From Naegleria lovaniensis (Eukaryota; Heterolobosea; Eutetramitea; Acrasida; Naegleriidae): a DNA stretch of 64,000 nt. Of the stretch, positions 1 through 10,206 are shown piece after piece (position 1 is the stretch's first letter; each line of letters starts with the position of its first letter). A program made the position numbers and the translations under genes. Location of the stretch: contig NW_025407880.1 of assembly GCF_003324165.1 (NCBI RefSeq), positions 1 through 64,000 on the forward strand. Direction: 5' to 3'. The notes under the pieces were generated by a model. The model had not been told where the DNA came from, did no database searches, and was given only the letters and a program-made list of their open reading frames with translations.

Positions 1-1822
1 AAGGTCGATGCTTTACGCAGACAAACCGTATCTTCTTCTTCTTTCTTGGTTGAGATTTACATACGGCCTGAAACAAAATCGAGATTTGTACCAAGGAATT
101 CCATTGTTTGAGTGGGCATGAGGATGCATTTTAACCTCCAGGAACATTTGATCGAGTATTAAGGTCATAATGTGATCCCAAAGTTCTTCAAGAGAAAGCT
201 AGTATTAACCTATGGCCTATGTAAACGTAAACCATCATTCCGTTTCTTCTCCAAACGATGATCATGTCCTTGAATATCTTGGAGAAATTAATTGGCCCTA
301 AATCATTCCAATTCGATTTTCGACTTTCTCTGCCTCCCTTCCAAATTGTCTCTTCTAGTGTTAATTGTCTCTGATGATTGTGTTTCCAGAACATGGGGTT
401 CGAACTGATGGTCACTCCATGTATCACCATAGTGAGGACGAATTGAGAAGCACCCCATTGCTTCCAGTGGTCTGCAAATCATTGAAGACGTCCTCCAAAC
501 AACTTCTTTTTTTCATGAGAGATTGCTTCCAGAAGACTGTTGGAAGTTACTGCCTGGATTTCCACTATGGCTTCTTCTTTGAAGGAGGCTTATTGGTGTT
601 GGTTGGAATAGTGGTACCTCGATAGTCGTCCTGAGGTCCTGAGTGTAGATGATATCGTCCATTACCTAGTAGTCTACCATTCATCGACTTCTGAAGAAAT
701 GAGTTAACGTTCTTGGTAGCATCTTCTTGATGTTTTTGTTGAACTCTCTTTCTGATTGTATTCTAACTCCAAATTTCAACATACTCCTCGAATAATACAC
801 ATGAGTGGATAAACGACATCAAGGAAAAGTTATACAAGTATATGTGGCTCCATCGTTTAACACCATGATATTGTATACAATTTAAAAATTGCGTTGCTGA
901 ATTCGGAAATGAATCTACCTACTGAGGTCTCAAAATTAGCTCAACCAATCGATTGTCCAATATTGAAAATAGGAGACGATTTTCATGATTACATTCGATC
1001 TCTTAGTGCATATTGGTTGTAAAATTACACAAATTCGAAAATTAACTCAAAGGAAGAAAATCAACATTCCGTCTAGGTAAAAGATACTGATGTGAAGAGT
1101 TCAACAAGTCACCAACAGTGAAGATCAAATTTTAGAATGTTTGAAATTTTCATGTTGAATGCAACAACTTTTTGGTCGATATTGTCACAAGTCACTTGTT
1201 TTGATTAAAGTGTGGCCAGAACTTGCTTGTGACAGCATTGTTTAAGGGTGTTGTTGTCAGCATGTCATCTTCTTCTATTTACGAATCAACGCAAGTTTGA
1301 AGTTTCCGTTTCTATGAACTTGGATTTGGTTATTTCACAGACGAAATTTTCAAAAACATAGATCCTTCTACATCCTCTCATCCTTTCGCTTCCATGTCAA
1401 TACGACCACCAGTCTAAGGAACACTCCACTGAGTGTGTTTTGTATGATTGTGTATGTTGATGTTTGGTTATTTTTTTATTTTTCAATTCAAACACAGTTG
1501 CGTTTTCTTAATTTAATGAATTTTACCTATTATCCTTAGGATCTTGACGTATTAGCTTTGACAAGGTAATTATGAAACAAAATATATTTGATGTTAACAG
1601 ACCTGTATCCTTTTTTTACAATAACACTCGAGCTAACAGTGGTGACGTTGACCGAGAGTGTCTTAAAGAACTACACCCAGATGTCCATATCATAATCAAA
1701 GTGTTCAACCATGATTCATAATAAATCCACACCAAGTTAAAAAACTATACCACTCAATTTTATTACTCGTTCAATCAAAATGTGCAACAATAGTGCTATT
1801 CATTCAAATTGCTTGTACAAAA
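1..1822. other. Gene-poor, decayed region
   Basis: I see no intact gene here. The longest open stretches are under 90 codons and recall no family. On the minus strand, positions 198-13 stay open for 61 codons before a stop and read like a basic C-terminal tail, so a 3' exon or gene remnant is possible. An upstream in-frame stop at 201-199 and the lack of a convincing splice partner keep it unproven. The part at 939-1060 is related to a segment near 17.5 kb (listed separately), which suggests decayed repeated DNA. Confidence 0.4.
939..1060 (+). repeat. Dispersed repeat, copy A
   Basis: This segment aligns with 17482-17608 on the same strand. Both begin GCTCAACCAA and share TATTGAAAAT, TTTCATGATTACA, GCATATTG, AAAATTA-ACA-AAATTCG and TCAAAGGAAGAA in the same order, with small indels. 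In copy B the matching stretch is an open reading frame. In copy A the frame is broken, so this looks like a decayed copy of a formerly coding or mobile sequence. The family is not recognised. Confidence 0.6.
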
Positions 1823-2323
1823 TTACCATTCGCTATTTTGATTGGTTTGTTGTGGTTGTTGTGGCATTGGAGTCAATCCTCTCTTACATTCATTCAAACT
1901 ATCAAAAGCATATTGACAAGATCCAATAGAGTATGGATTTTGCTCCAAACATTGAGAGAATGATTGCATTTGTGAGAAGCACTTTTGCATTTCCTGTGGA
2001 GAGTATTGTTGTTGTTCTCCATTACTGTCCTTGGATCCAAAAGCATTAGAAACTGAATCATAGATAGCATGACCGATCATGGTACCAGCTACCGTGGAAA
2101 CAATATTTCCCATGATACCAGGACCTCCGCTTTGAACAGGAGTTTGTTGATGTTGTGGTGGAGGAGTGGTTTGTTGTTGTGGTCTAGCTTGTTGTGGTTG
2201 TTGGGTGGATGTAGAATAATTTCTAGTTTGTTGTTGTGTTGGTGGTGCTTGATGAGAAGATGAAGAATGAGAGGAAGAGGAGGATCTTCTTGAAGAACCA
2301 GTGAATCTACTCTTTTGTGGCAT
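1823..2323 (-). CDS. Twin-CX9C CHCH-domain protein (CHCHD2/CHCHD10/Mix17-like)
   Basis: This is a 166-aa protein starting at the ATG at 2323; the frame is open a further 27 codons upstream, but the basic, Ser-rich start MPQKSRFTGSSRR fits the family. Residues about 5-75 are a low-complexity Ser/Gln/Pro region. A Gly/Ala-rich hydrophobic stretch follows (GIMGNIVSTVAGTMIGHAIY). Near the C-terminus, two CX9C motifs (C-FSQMQSFSQ-C and C-QYAFDSLNE-C) form the CHCH helical hairpin. In this family such proteins are imported and oxidised in the mitochondrial intermembrane space by the Mia40 relay, and relate to MICOS and cytochrome oxidase function. The order of basic N-terminus, Gly-rich helix and CHCH matches CHCHD2/10. 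It is divergent from the thiolase gene, with about 300 bp shared upstream. Confidence 0.88.
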   Translation of the reverse strand: MPQKSRFTGSSRRSSSSSHSSSSHQAPPTQQQTRNYSTSTQQPQQARPQQQTTPPPQHQQTPVQSGGPGIMGNIVSTVAGTMIGHAIYDSVSNAFGSKDSNGEQQQYSPQEMQKCFSQMQSFSQCLEQNPYSIGSCQYAFDSLNECKRGLTPMPQQPQQTNQNSEW

Positions 2324-2627
2324 TATGTGTTTTGTTTGTTGGGGTATTTTTTTTGAAGTAAATTTTAAAAATAATAAAAATTTACAATCAATTTGTTGCT
2401 GCAAAATTCCGATCGAACAACAATTTGATTGACCAGCAATGGACGCATAATATTTTCTTAAAGCTGATTGAATCCGTGTTGGTTTATGACTTTATTTGCT
2501 CCAATTCCACATGTTAAACAGTATTCGAGTAGAAATAACCCATACTTCAGGATCTGTAGTTTACAATTCGCTAATTTTCTCACAAAAGAAAAAAAAGCGA
2601 AAAAAATTCTCTCATCGTTGTCTCATC

Positions 2628-3824
2628 ATGACTCACAAGACTCGTGCTGTTATTGTTGCAGCTCAAAGAACACCTATTGGCTCCTTCCTTGGAAAACTCT
2701 CAGGTTTTGATGCTCCTAAATTGGGATCATTGGCCATTCGTTCCGCAACTCAAAAAGCTGGAGTTGCTCTTTCCGAAGTGCAAGAAGTCATCATGGGTAA
2801 TGTAGTCTCAGCAAATTTGGGTCAGGCACCAGCTCGTCAAGCAAGTATTCATGCTGGACTTCCTGATAGTGTTATTTGTACAACCGTGAATAAGATGTGT
2901 GCATCGGGAATGAAAGCAGTCATGTACGGATCGCAAAACATTGAATTGGGCATTCATAATTGTGTGGTTGCTGGTGGTTTTGAATCCATGTCCAATGCTC
3001 CATATTATATTCCTCAAGGCCGATCAGGCTATCGATTGGGTGATGGTAAATTGGTTGACTCCATTCTCAAGGATGGTTTAACTGATGCCTATAATGGAGA
3101 GCATATGGGTTGGTGTGCCGAGCAAACAGCCAAATTATATGGAATTACACGTGAAGAACAAGATGCCTATGCCATTGAATCCTACAAAAGAGCTACTGAA
3201 GCCAATGAAAAGGGATACATGTCCGGAGAATTATTCTCCATTGCATTGCCTTCAAAGAAGAAGGGTGAGCAAACTCAATACATTCAACTCGATGAGGAGT
3301 TTTCAAATATTAATTTGGAAAAGGTCCCACAATTGAAACCAGCATTTGTTAAGGAAAATGGTACAGTCACAGCTGCCAATAGCTCAAAACTGTCAGACGG
3401 TGGTGCTGCTTTGATCTTGATGAGTGAAGAAAAAGCCAAGAAAGCAGGTATAAGACCAATTGCAAGAATTTTGGGATATGGAGATGCGGAAAAGGCTCCT
3501 ATTGATTTCACAACTGCACCATCCTCGGCCATTCCAGTCGCTTTGAAGCATGCTGGAGTTTTGCAAAGTGATGTGAATTTGTGGGAAATTAATGAAGCAT
3601 TCAGTGCTGTTGCTTTGGTCAATATGAAACTTTTGGGCTTGGATGTCAATACTGTCAACATTTTCGGAGGAGCTGTTGCCTTGGGACACCCAATTGGTTG
3701 TAGTGGTGCCAGAATTCTCTGTACTCTTATTAGTGCTTTGAAACACCGAAAACAACAAGTGGGTTGTGCTGCCATTTGTAATGGAGGTGGTGGTGCTAGC
3801 TCTGTCGTCATTGAATTGCTTTAA
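2628..3824 (+). CDS. Acetyl-CoA C-acetyltransferase (thiolase)
   Basis: This 398-aa single-exon thiolase condenses two acetyl-CoA to acetoacetyl-CoA, or does the reverse. Catalytic landmarks are all present: the nucleophilic Cys in NKMCASGMKAV (residue about 91), NEAFSAV, the GHPIGCSGAR His, and the C-terminal acid/base Cys in CAAICNGGGGAS. The start RAVIVAAQRTPIGSF is typical of the biosynthetic class. I chose the ATG at 2628 because the family motif begins right after it. The frame stays open 44 codons further upstream, but that stretch is Lys-rich translation of an A-tract and is not a good targeting peptide, so a cytosolic enzyme is likelier. Length matches the family (about 390-400 aa). 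Confidence 0.93.
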   Translation: MTHKTRAVIVAAQRTPIGSFLGKLSGFDAPKLGSLAIRSATQKAGVALSEVQEVIMGNVVSANLGQAPARQASIHAGLPDSVICTTVNKMCASGMKAVMYGSQNIELGIHNCVVAGGFESMSNAPYYIPQGRSGYRLGDGKLVDSILKDGLTDAYNGEHMGWCAEQTAKLYGITREEQDAYAIESYKRATEANEKGYMSGELFSIALPSKKKGEQTQYIQLDEEFSNINLEKVPQLKPAFVKENGTVTAANSSKLSDGGAALILMSEEKAKKAGIRPIARILGYGDAEKAPIDFTTAPSSAIPVALKHAGVLQSDVNLWEINEAFSAVALVNMKLLGLDVNTVNIFGGAVALGHPIGCSGARILCTLISALKHRKQQVGCAAICNGGGGASSVVIELL

Positions 3825-4254
3825 ACAAAGTTAATGAATTCCTTAATAACATTAAATTGGTAATTTATGTGCATTTATCTGACCATTCAGTAAAGATCAA
3901 AGCAAACTCAGCAAACATTTTTGAAATATTCACCATCATTCAACATGATCGTCATTACCGTTACCTTTAAAGACAATCTCGTGACCAATCTATCCCACCA
4001 GAGAGAGTTCTCTCCAACGCATACAGAACTTGATTCAAAGAACAAACACGAAATCAAGTTACTGGTTCTTGTGTTGTGTGCACCATTCGAGGTTGTGCTT
4101 TTCTTTTTCAATTTCATCGCTTGATAATCTCTTCAATAAGAACTCAGAACTCGAGCCAAGCAAATAACGTCATCAGGTGTACATTTTAAGCGACAGTTGT
4201 AACATACATTCATCACGTCAAAAAAAATTTACGCTCTCACAACCCACGTCAAAA
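3825..4254. other. Intergenic region between thiolase and Ras genes
   Basis: It holds the thiolase 3' flank and the Ras 5' flank. Two short open frames of under 70 codons on opposite strands overlap at 3908-4124 and show no recognisable protein. Nothing else is seen. Confidence 0.5.
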
Positions 4255-5489
4255 ATGTCAGCTGCCAATAACTCTGGTATGGAAGAATATAAACTCGCCG
4301 TTGGTATGTAAACGTTTTATGATGATGTCTTCTGTGTTTTAACGTATTTTACCATGCTCTTCAAAACAATGTAACCAAATATTGCGAATTCATTTGTTGA
4401 ACAACAACAACAACACATCAACAACACGTTATTGCCATCATACATATTTATCAACAACAACAATAACTTACCAATTATTCACACGTGTTTGTTGTCTCAT
4501 GGTGATGATGACAATGATTTACTTTCTTCATCGTCGTGTTGTTACACCAACAACAACAACAACAACGTGCATGCGTGCGCTATTTTCCGCACTCCTCTCT
4601 CGACAACAACAACCTTCCAAACTTCTCCGTGTTTTTCTTCTCCATGACATTCATCATCGTATGATAACAACAATGAATTCCATCCTTCTCTCATGGGTTT
4701 ATTATTTACAAAAAAATATATTTTGTTATTGAAATGAAAACTCGTAACAACAGTCGGTGGAGGTGGTGTCGGTAAAAGTGCCCTCACAGTCCAATTCATT
4801 CAAAACATCTTTGTTGAAGAATACGACCCAACCATTGAAGATTCCTATAGAAAGCACGCCAAAGTGGATGATAAACCATGTTTCTTGGAAATTCTTGATA
4901 CTGCCGGACAAGAGGAATACAAAGCCTTGAGAGATCAATACATGAGAACTGGTGATGGTTTCTTGTTGGTTTATTCCGTGATTGATAGAAAAACTTTTGA
5001 GGAAATTAATGACTTCTATGAACAAATTTTGAGAGTGAAGGATGCTGAGAAGGTACCCATGGTGTTGGTGGGTAATAAGGTATGTTGTACACATTTAACG
5101 TGTGTTTCATTTTGTTCATCTGAATAATTATTTATTTCTTATGATGATGATGATGAATATTTTGTTATTTGAATGTTCTCTGAACACCCGATACCAACAA
5201 TCATCACATTTCTGTAAAATTACATTTCTTCTCCCGACGATTCATTGAAATTTATTGTTGCCATATCCAATAGTGTGATTTGGAATCAGAAAGAGTCATC
5301 AACGCCGACGAAGGTAAACAATTTGCCAAGCAATTGGGTATTCCATCCTTGGAGACTTCTGCCAAACAAAGATTGAATGTCGATGAGGCTTTCATGGCAT
5401 TGGTTCGTGAAGTGAGAAAGTCCAAGCCAAGCAATACTGGTCCTCAAAAGAAACCATCGAGTGGAAAGAAGGGTTGCAACTTGTTGTAA
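4255..5489 (+). CDS. Ras-family small GTPase (three exons)
   Basis: Exons 4255-4303, 4754-5079 and 5274-5489 join in frame to give 196 aa; both introns start GTATGT and end AG. The protein carries the full GTPase set. The P-loop is GGGGVGKS, with Gly at the usual Ala-11 position of Ras. The effector loop YDPTIEDSY is identical to Ras. Switch II is DTAGQEEY, followed by NKCD (formed across the second splice) and ETSAK. The C-terminus is basic and ends CNLL, a CAAX box whose final Leu predicts geranylgeranylation, so the protein should be membrane-anchored. It is a Ras/Rap-type switch rather than Rab or Rho, since there is no Rho insert and the effector loop matches Ras. The first intron is long (450 bp) and packed with CAA repeats. 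Confidence 0.95.
4400..4567 (+). repeat. CAA-rich microsatellite tracts in Ras intron 1
   Basis: Three interrupted (CAA)n/(AAC)n tracts lie near 4401-4415, 4452-4462 and 4546-4566 inside the first intron. They create spurious open frames of Asn or Thr. They are simple repeats, with no sign of coding. Confidence 0.8.
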
Positions 5490-5766
5490 ATGAATCTTTT
5501 CACTAGTTGTAAAACTCGACAGTAATAATTTTCTTTCGCTAAATTGTATCATAGTTCATAATTATTTTCACACCACGATTCTATTTCAATAAATTATTAT
5601 TATTAAGAGTTTTACAGATCGTACGTTGAATATTAGGGTCACCCAAACACCAAAAGGTATTCTGTCACATTTCAACGGGCCAAGTTTCGCCTCATTGCCT
5701 TAATACTTATATCACTTGATGGCATTGATTGTGTGATTCAAGACCAACACTCTCATTGAGTGCGCT

Positions 5767-8700
5767 TTATTGAAGTCTATTGTTTCTCATCAAACTTTGA
5801 TAATTGAATGAGGTTGGTGAAGGTGATTCATTGAATGTCGAATTCACATCCGAGTGAATGATGGAAAGATCCAATGACGAAATGGAGGCTTTAGGATTTC
5901 TTTGAATATTGGCTGGAATTTTGTGGAATCCAAATTTCTTGGCCAATTCTGTAGGCTCCACAGGTGGCACCAAAAATCCACATTTGCACAAAAAGTGATA
6001 ATACGTTGTCATGAGCTCAATCACCTTTGGACAAGTGACACCTGAATTCTCGAGTCCTTCCAAAGTATGTGTATTGTCATACCATGGACGTTTGGCTGTC
6101 ATTTTAAGATCATAATCATCTGTAAAGTAGGTCACCAATGGATACAAGACATTTTCTTCTTCGCCAGTACTTAATTCCTTCTTTTCAACAGTTTCTTGAT
6201 AAAGTTTTTCTTTCCATTCCTTAAATGGTAATGGTTGAATGTTGTATCCCAATTTCTTTCCAGTTTCAAATAATGAATTAAAGAAGAATTCATGAGGATT
6301 GACCAAGTGATAAGCCTGATGTTTCACCACACTATCCATCGTTCTCGACAAGTACACAATGGCTCCAGAAATAAAATCGACAGGTGACATGTCCAATTTG
6401 CTCGATGGCATGTCTGGATAATATCCCATTTGAATACATCCCTTAATCATTCGACATAGGAAATCATCTGGATTCCACACACCAGTCTTACTGTGTCCAG
6501 TAATATATCCAGGTCGATAAATACACACTGGCAGTCCTCTCATTCTTGCATTCATACATAACTTTTCAGCAACATATTTCGATTGAGGATATCCTGTTAA
6601 ATCTTCATGATAAGGCAATGTGGAATCTTCATAGACATCCGTAAATTCCTTATATTGTTCAGAATCGAACACAGAAGTGGTACTGACATAGTGCACGGGA
6701 GTTAACTTTTTACCACTGCATGCCATTTTGAGAATCTCACGGGTTCCATTCACGTTGGGAGCTTTCAATTTTTCATAACTGTAGAGCCAGTGAACAGCAG
6801 CTCCGTTGTGAATAATGACATCGATGGTGTCACTCAATTCTTCGAATTTGACAGGAGTTAAACCTAAATAAGGTTTAGTTAAATCTCCCAAAACTGGAAT
6901 GATACGTCCTTCGACAATTTCTGCTAAATTGGTCTTGTTCACAAAATTCATGCTTTCACGTTCCTCTTGTTGATCCATTTCTTTGGAAGTCCATAAAAAG
7001 TGATAACTCAATAAACTTTCCAAAATTCTTTTACGAGCTTTTTCTTCATTGTCAGCTCTTACAAGACAATAAATTCTTGCACTGGTCTTCTTTAAGAAAT
7101 CAGCCAATAAGAAGGTTCCCAAAAATCCAGTACATCCAGTAATGAGAATATCTTTTGGATTTTGCCAAGTTTTAGATAAGGAAATAAAATCATTGAAATT
7201 GAGTTGATGGTGAGGACGAGTAGAGGCCTCCAAGTGACAATCTGAAGAAACATCGGTCACGTGGGTCTTACTCACTCCTTTTCCACTTCTTAATTGTTCA
7301 ATAGCTACAGCAAGAGCACTCACAGTGGGTGCCTTAAATAACAATTCGACTGGTAAGGTAGAAGCTCCTTCCACTTGTTGTCTAATTTTCAAAGTGAGAG
7401 TTGTGGCATTGATCGAGTGACCACCGAGATCAAAGAAATTGTCATGAATACCAATTCCTTGTCCAGAACTTCCTTGTAAAATCTCTCCCCAAATGGTCAC
7501 TAATTGTTGTTCGAGTTCATTTCTTGGAGCAACATAGGTTTCTTCGTCTTGTCTCTCATCAGCGAGAGATGAAGAGGTACTGATTTCAGGTCTTGGTAAA
7601 TCTTGTCTCTTAATCTTTCCATTGGGTGTTAATGGAATTTTATCTAATGGAACAAAGTAGGATGGAATCATGTAATCTGGAAGTTTGCTTCTCAAATATT
7701 GTCTCAAATCCTTAATGATGGTCTTGATGATACTCAATCTCAAACCACTTTCCATGGTAAAGTAATTTCCGTAAATGGTGCTCTTTTCAATCTCGACCTT
7801 GTCCAACACAAAATATGTGACAATACGTTTTTCATTGGTTCCAGGAACACAATCTTCTCTTACAATGGTGACACTTTCCTTGACCAATTCATGACTATTC
7901 AGAGCAGTGTTAATCTCTCCCAATTCAATTCTGAAACCTCTGATTTTAATTTGATCATCGGCTCTTCCACTGCATTCAGCGTCTCCACTAATGAGATATC
8001 GTCCCAAGTCACCTGTTCTATACATTCGATCAATATATCCAGTGGTGAGGAAAGGATTTGGAATGAATTTTTCTCTCGTGTCCTTTTCCTTTCCTTTATA
8101 ACCTTGTGAGAGATGAGGACTACGCATATAAATTTCACCCATTTCACCAATTCCACACAACATGAACTTGTTATCTCGAGAAGTAAATCTGGAGAGAGTC
8201 AATGCTTGAACGTCTAACATTCCTCTACCAATTGGAATGATATCTTTCAATCGTTCGAAAGGAATTCCTGTTTCCATACATTTTTCACCTGGTCTTGGAA
8301 CCATATAGTACGTCACAGAGCGTTGAGTCTCTGTTGAGCCATACAAGTTAATGACTCGAACAATTGGAGAAATGTCACACAAACGTTTCACAAACTTTTT
8401 AGAAAGTACATCACCAACAAAGAATGCATATCTCAAATGATTCAATTTGAGAGGTTCTCCAGTGCTAGTCGTAGCAATACTGGCAGCACTGGTCAGTAAT
8501 TGACCCATAGCAGGTGTCAAACAACTCACTGTAATTTTCTTTTCTTCAAACCATTCAGCAAGACGACCAGGATTGACAATATCTTCATTCGTTGGAATGT
8601 ACATGGTACAACCCAAGAACCATGGTGTGAAAATATCTCTTTGGAGAGGATCGTGACTGATACCACTTTGCATACTGAAGGCATCATTTTCACTCAAATT

Positions 8701-10206
8701 AAATCGTTGTTTCATCCATGGATAGTAGTGAGTCAAAGGTCCATGACGACCTAAAACTCCTTTTGGAATACCTGTACTGCCACTGGTGTAAGTACACACA
8801 GCAAAATCATCCTGAGTAATTTGTACCTTATCACGCCATTCAGGATCTGAGGTTAAATCCGTGTCAGCATATTCAGCATAGATTTGTTCAGACACACTCT
8901 CTGTGATGGATTTGAGGGAAACAACAAATCGAACAGTTGATTCTGTTTGAATGTACTTGATGACTTCTTTTGGAAGTGGACCAGAGGCCTCAATTAAAAT
9001 GACGGCTGACGGAGAGGATACTTCCAAGCATGTAATAATTCTATCGGCTGGATAAGCAGGATCTAGCATGTTAAAAACTGCTGCACATTTCAAGGTTGAT
9101 AAAATTGCAAGCACTACGGGACAACTTCTGTGACCGAAAATGGTGACCACTTCTTGTCTCTTCAAACCATTGGCAAGTAATTGACGAGCCAATTGATTGG
9201 AAAGCTTGTTTAAGGTTTCATATGTTACAGATTCTTTGCTATCGACCATAGTAATTCGTTGAGGAATTTTCTTTGCTTGTTCTTGGAAGACTTCATGAAT
9301 GGCTCCATAGAAATCGTTATTCAATGGTTTATCTGGGTGTGGAAGGACTGTCTTGGCATATTCTGTGACAAGTGACACATCAAAAATCGATTGATTTGGT
9401 TCCGAAACCAATTGTTTAGCAGCCAATTTCAATTGATTCAACATGTCTTGCATTCTGAGTTCTGTGAATAAATTAGTTTGATACGAGACGCTCACTTGAT
9501 TTGTTTTAGTATCCAAATGCAAATGTAAATCAACATTGGAAATTGGGAAAGGAGAAGCACAAGTATTGACCAAATGATAAGGTCCATCATACGAACTGAA
9601 AGAAACTTGCACAAGGAGAGTAGTATCTACTTTTCCTTGTTTTTGTTCAACCTCCGAAAGGATATTCTGAACATTTCCGAATTGTGACAAATTTCCAACA
9701 GAGTCACTAAAAGCTTCTTGAATATTGGTCAATAACTTTCTAAAACTGTACACAGTAGTGGACTTGTCCCGAGGAATTCCCTCAAATGTATCTTCTTCAG
9801 CAGATGGCATTGGAATATTTGCAGAGACAATGAAAGAGTCACGTTCTGTATTTTCGTCTTGTAAAATACCAATCAAAAATGTCTCTTCATACGTGTACCG
9901 AGCGAGAAGTAATGCAAACACAGACAATACAAAAGTATTTCGTGTGAATGATTTTTGAGCATCGGAATCTGTCACTTGTAAAAATCGTTCTTTAAATGAT
10001 TGACTGGAGAGCACATCGTCAAGGGAAATCACTTGCTTCAATGGTTCATAATGTAAAATTGTGTTTGAAATGTTCAATTCTCCACCAGTCCCACTTTCAT
10101 CCATCATGGTTCTAGGAAAATCAGTGGGTAATTTCAAACTTTGGTTTTGATTCATGAGAGTGGACCAAAAACTCAATTGTTTCTCTTTCAATAAAGAGGC
10201 TGCCAT
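5767..10206 (-). CDS. LYS2: L-2-aminoadipate reductase, LYS2 type (A-T-R megaenzyme)
   Basis: This 1479-aa single-exon enzyme has four parts. An N-terminal condensation-like region (about 1-330) is followed by an adenylation domain with YTSGSTGIPKG (about residue 472) and the LYS2-typical block GISHDPLQRDIFTPWFLG. Next comes a carrier domain with the phosphopantetheine serine in DNFFDLGGHS (about 927). The C-terminal NAD(P)H reductase has GCTGFLGTFL (about 1023) and the SDR pair in GYPQSKYVAEK (about 1205). This layout is that of fungal Lys2, which activates alpha-aminoadipate, loads it on the carrier and reduces it to the semialdehyde in the aminoadipate route to lysine. Bacterial NRPS-like carboxylic acid reductases share the fold, but the adenylation block favours Lys2. 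I chose the ATG at 10206; the 47 upstream codons have no family match. It needs a phosphopantetheinyl transferase partner, not seen here. Confidence 0.9.
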   Translation of the reverse strand: MAASLLKEKQLSFWSTLMNQNQSLKLPTDFPRTMMDESGTGGELNISNTILHYEPLKQVISLDDVLSSQSFKERFLQVTDSDAQKSFTRNTFVLSVFALLLARYTYEETFLIGILQDENTERDSFIVSANIPMPSAEEDTFEGIPRDKSTTVYSFRKLLTNIQEAFSDSVGNLSQFGNVQNILSEVEQKQGKVDTTLLVQVSFSSYDGPYHLVNTCASPFPISNVDLHLHLDTKTNQVSVSYQTNLFTELRMQDMLNQLKLAAKQLVSEPNQSIFDVSLVTEYAKTVLPHPDKPLNNDFYGAIHEVFQEQAKKIPQRITMVDSKESVTYETLNKLSNQLARQLLANGLKRQEVVTIFGHRSCPVVLAILSTLKCAAVFNMLDPAYPADRIITCLEVSSPSAVILIEASGPLPKEVIKYIQTESTVRFVVSLKSITESVSEQIYAEYADTDLTSDPEWRDKVQITQDDFAVCTYTSGSTGIPKGVLGRHGPLTHYYPWMKQRFNLSENDAFSMQSGISHDPLQRDIFTPWFLGCTMYIPTNEDIVNPGRLAEWFEEKKITVSCLTPAMGQLLTSAASIATTSTGEPLKLNHLRYAFFVGDVLSKKFVKRLCDISPIVRVINLYGSTETQRSVTYYMVPRPGEKCMETGIPFERLKDIIPIGRGMLDVQALTLSRFTSRDNKFMLCGIGEMGEIYMRSPHLSQGYKGKEKDTREKFIPNPFLTTGYIDRMYRTGDLGRYLISGDAECSGRADDQIKIRGFRIELGEINTALNSHELVKESVTIVREDCVPGTNEKRIVTYFVLDKVEIEKSTIYGNYFTMESGLRLSIIKTIIKDLRQYLRSKLPDYMIPSYFVPLDKIPLTPNGKIKRQDLPRPEISTSSSLADERQDEETYVAPRNELEQQLVTIWGEILQGSSGQGIGIHDNFFDLGGHSINATTLTLKIRQQVEGASTLPVELLFKAPTVSALAVAIEQLRSGKGVSKTHVTDVSSDCHLEASTRPHHQLNFNDFISLSKTWQNPKDILITGCTGFLGTFLLADFLKKTSARIYCLVRADNEEKARKRILESLLSYHFLWTSKEMDQQEERESMNFVNKTNLAEIVEGRIIPVLGDLTKPYLGLTPVKFEELSDTIDVIIHNGAAVHWLYSYEKLKAPNVNGTREILKMACSGKKLTPVHYVSTTSVFDSEQYKEFTDVYEDSTLPYHEDLTGYPQSKYVAEKLCMNARMRGLPVCIYRPGYITGHSKTGVWNPDDFLCRMIKGCIQMGYYPDMPSSKLDMSPVDFISGAIVYLSRTMDSVVKHQAYHLVNPHEFFFNSLFETGKKLGYNIQPLPFKEWKEKLYQETVEKKELSTGEEENVLYPLVTYFTDDYDLKMTAKRPWYDNTHTLEGLENSGVTCPKVIELMTTYYHFLCKCGFLVPPVEPTELAKKFGFHKIPANIQRNPKASISSLDLSIIHSDVNSTFNESPSPTSFNYQSLMRNNRLQ

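Noticed and set aside
2496-2627. 44-codon N-terminal extension of thiolase
   Set aside because: Translates an A-rich leader, lacks a convincing targeting pattern, and the family start lies at 2628.
3284-3811. 175-codon minus-strand frame opposite thiolase
   Set aside because: It is the antisense shadow of an unmistakable thiolase gene and has no domain of its own.
4400-4567. CRISPR-like repeated tract
   Set aside because: Simple CAA microsatellites without spacers, inside a eukaryotic intron.
4382-4732. 116-codon frame in the Ras gene
   Set aside because: Lies in the first intron and consists largely of CAA-repeat translation.
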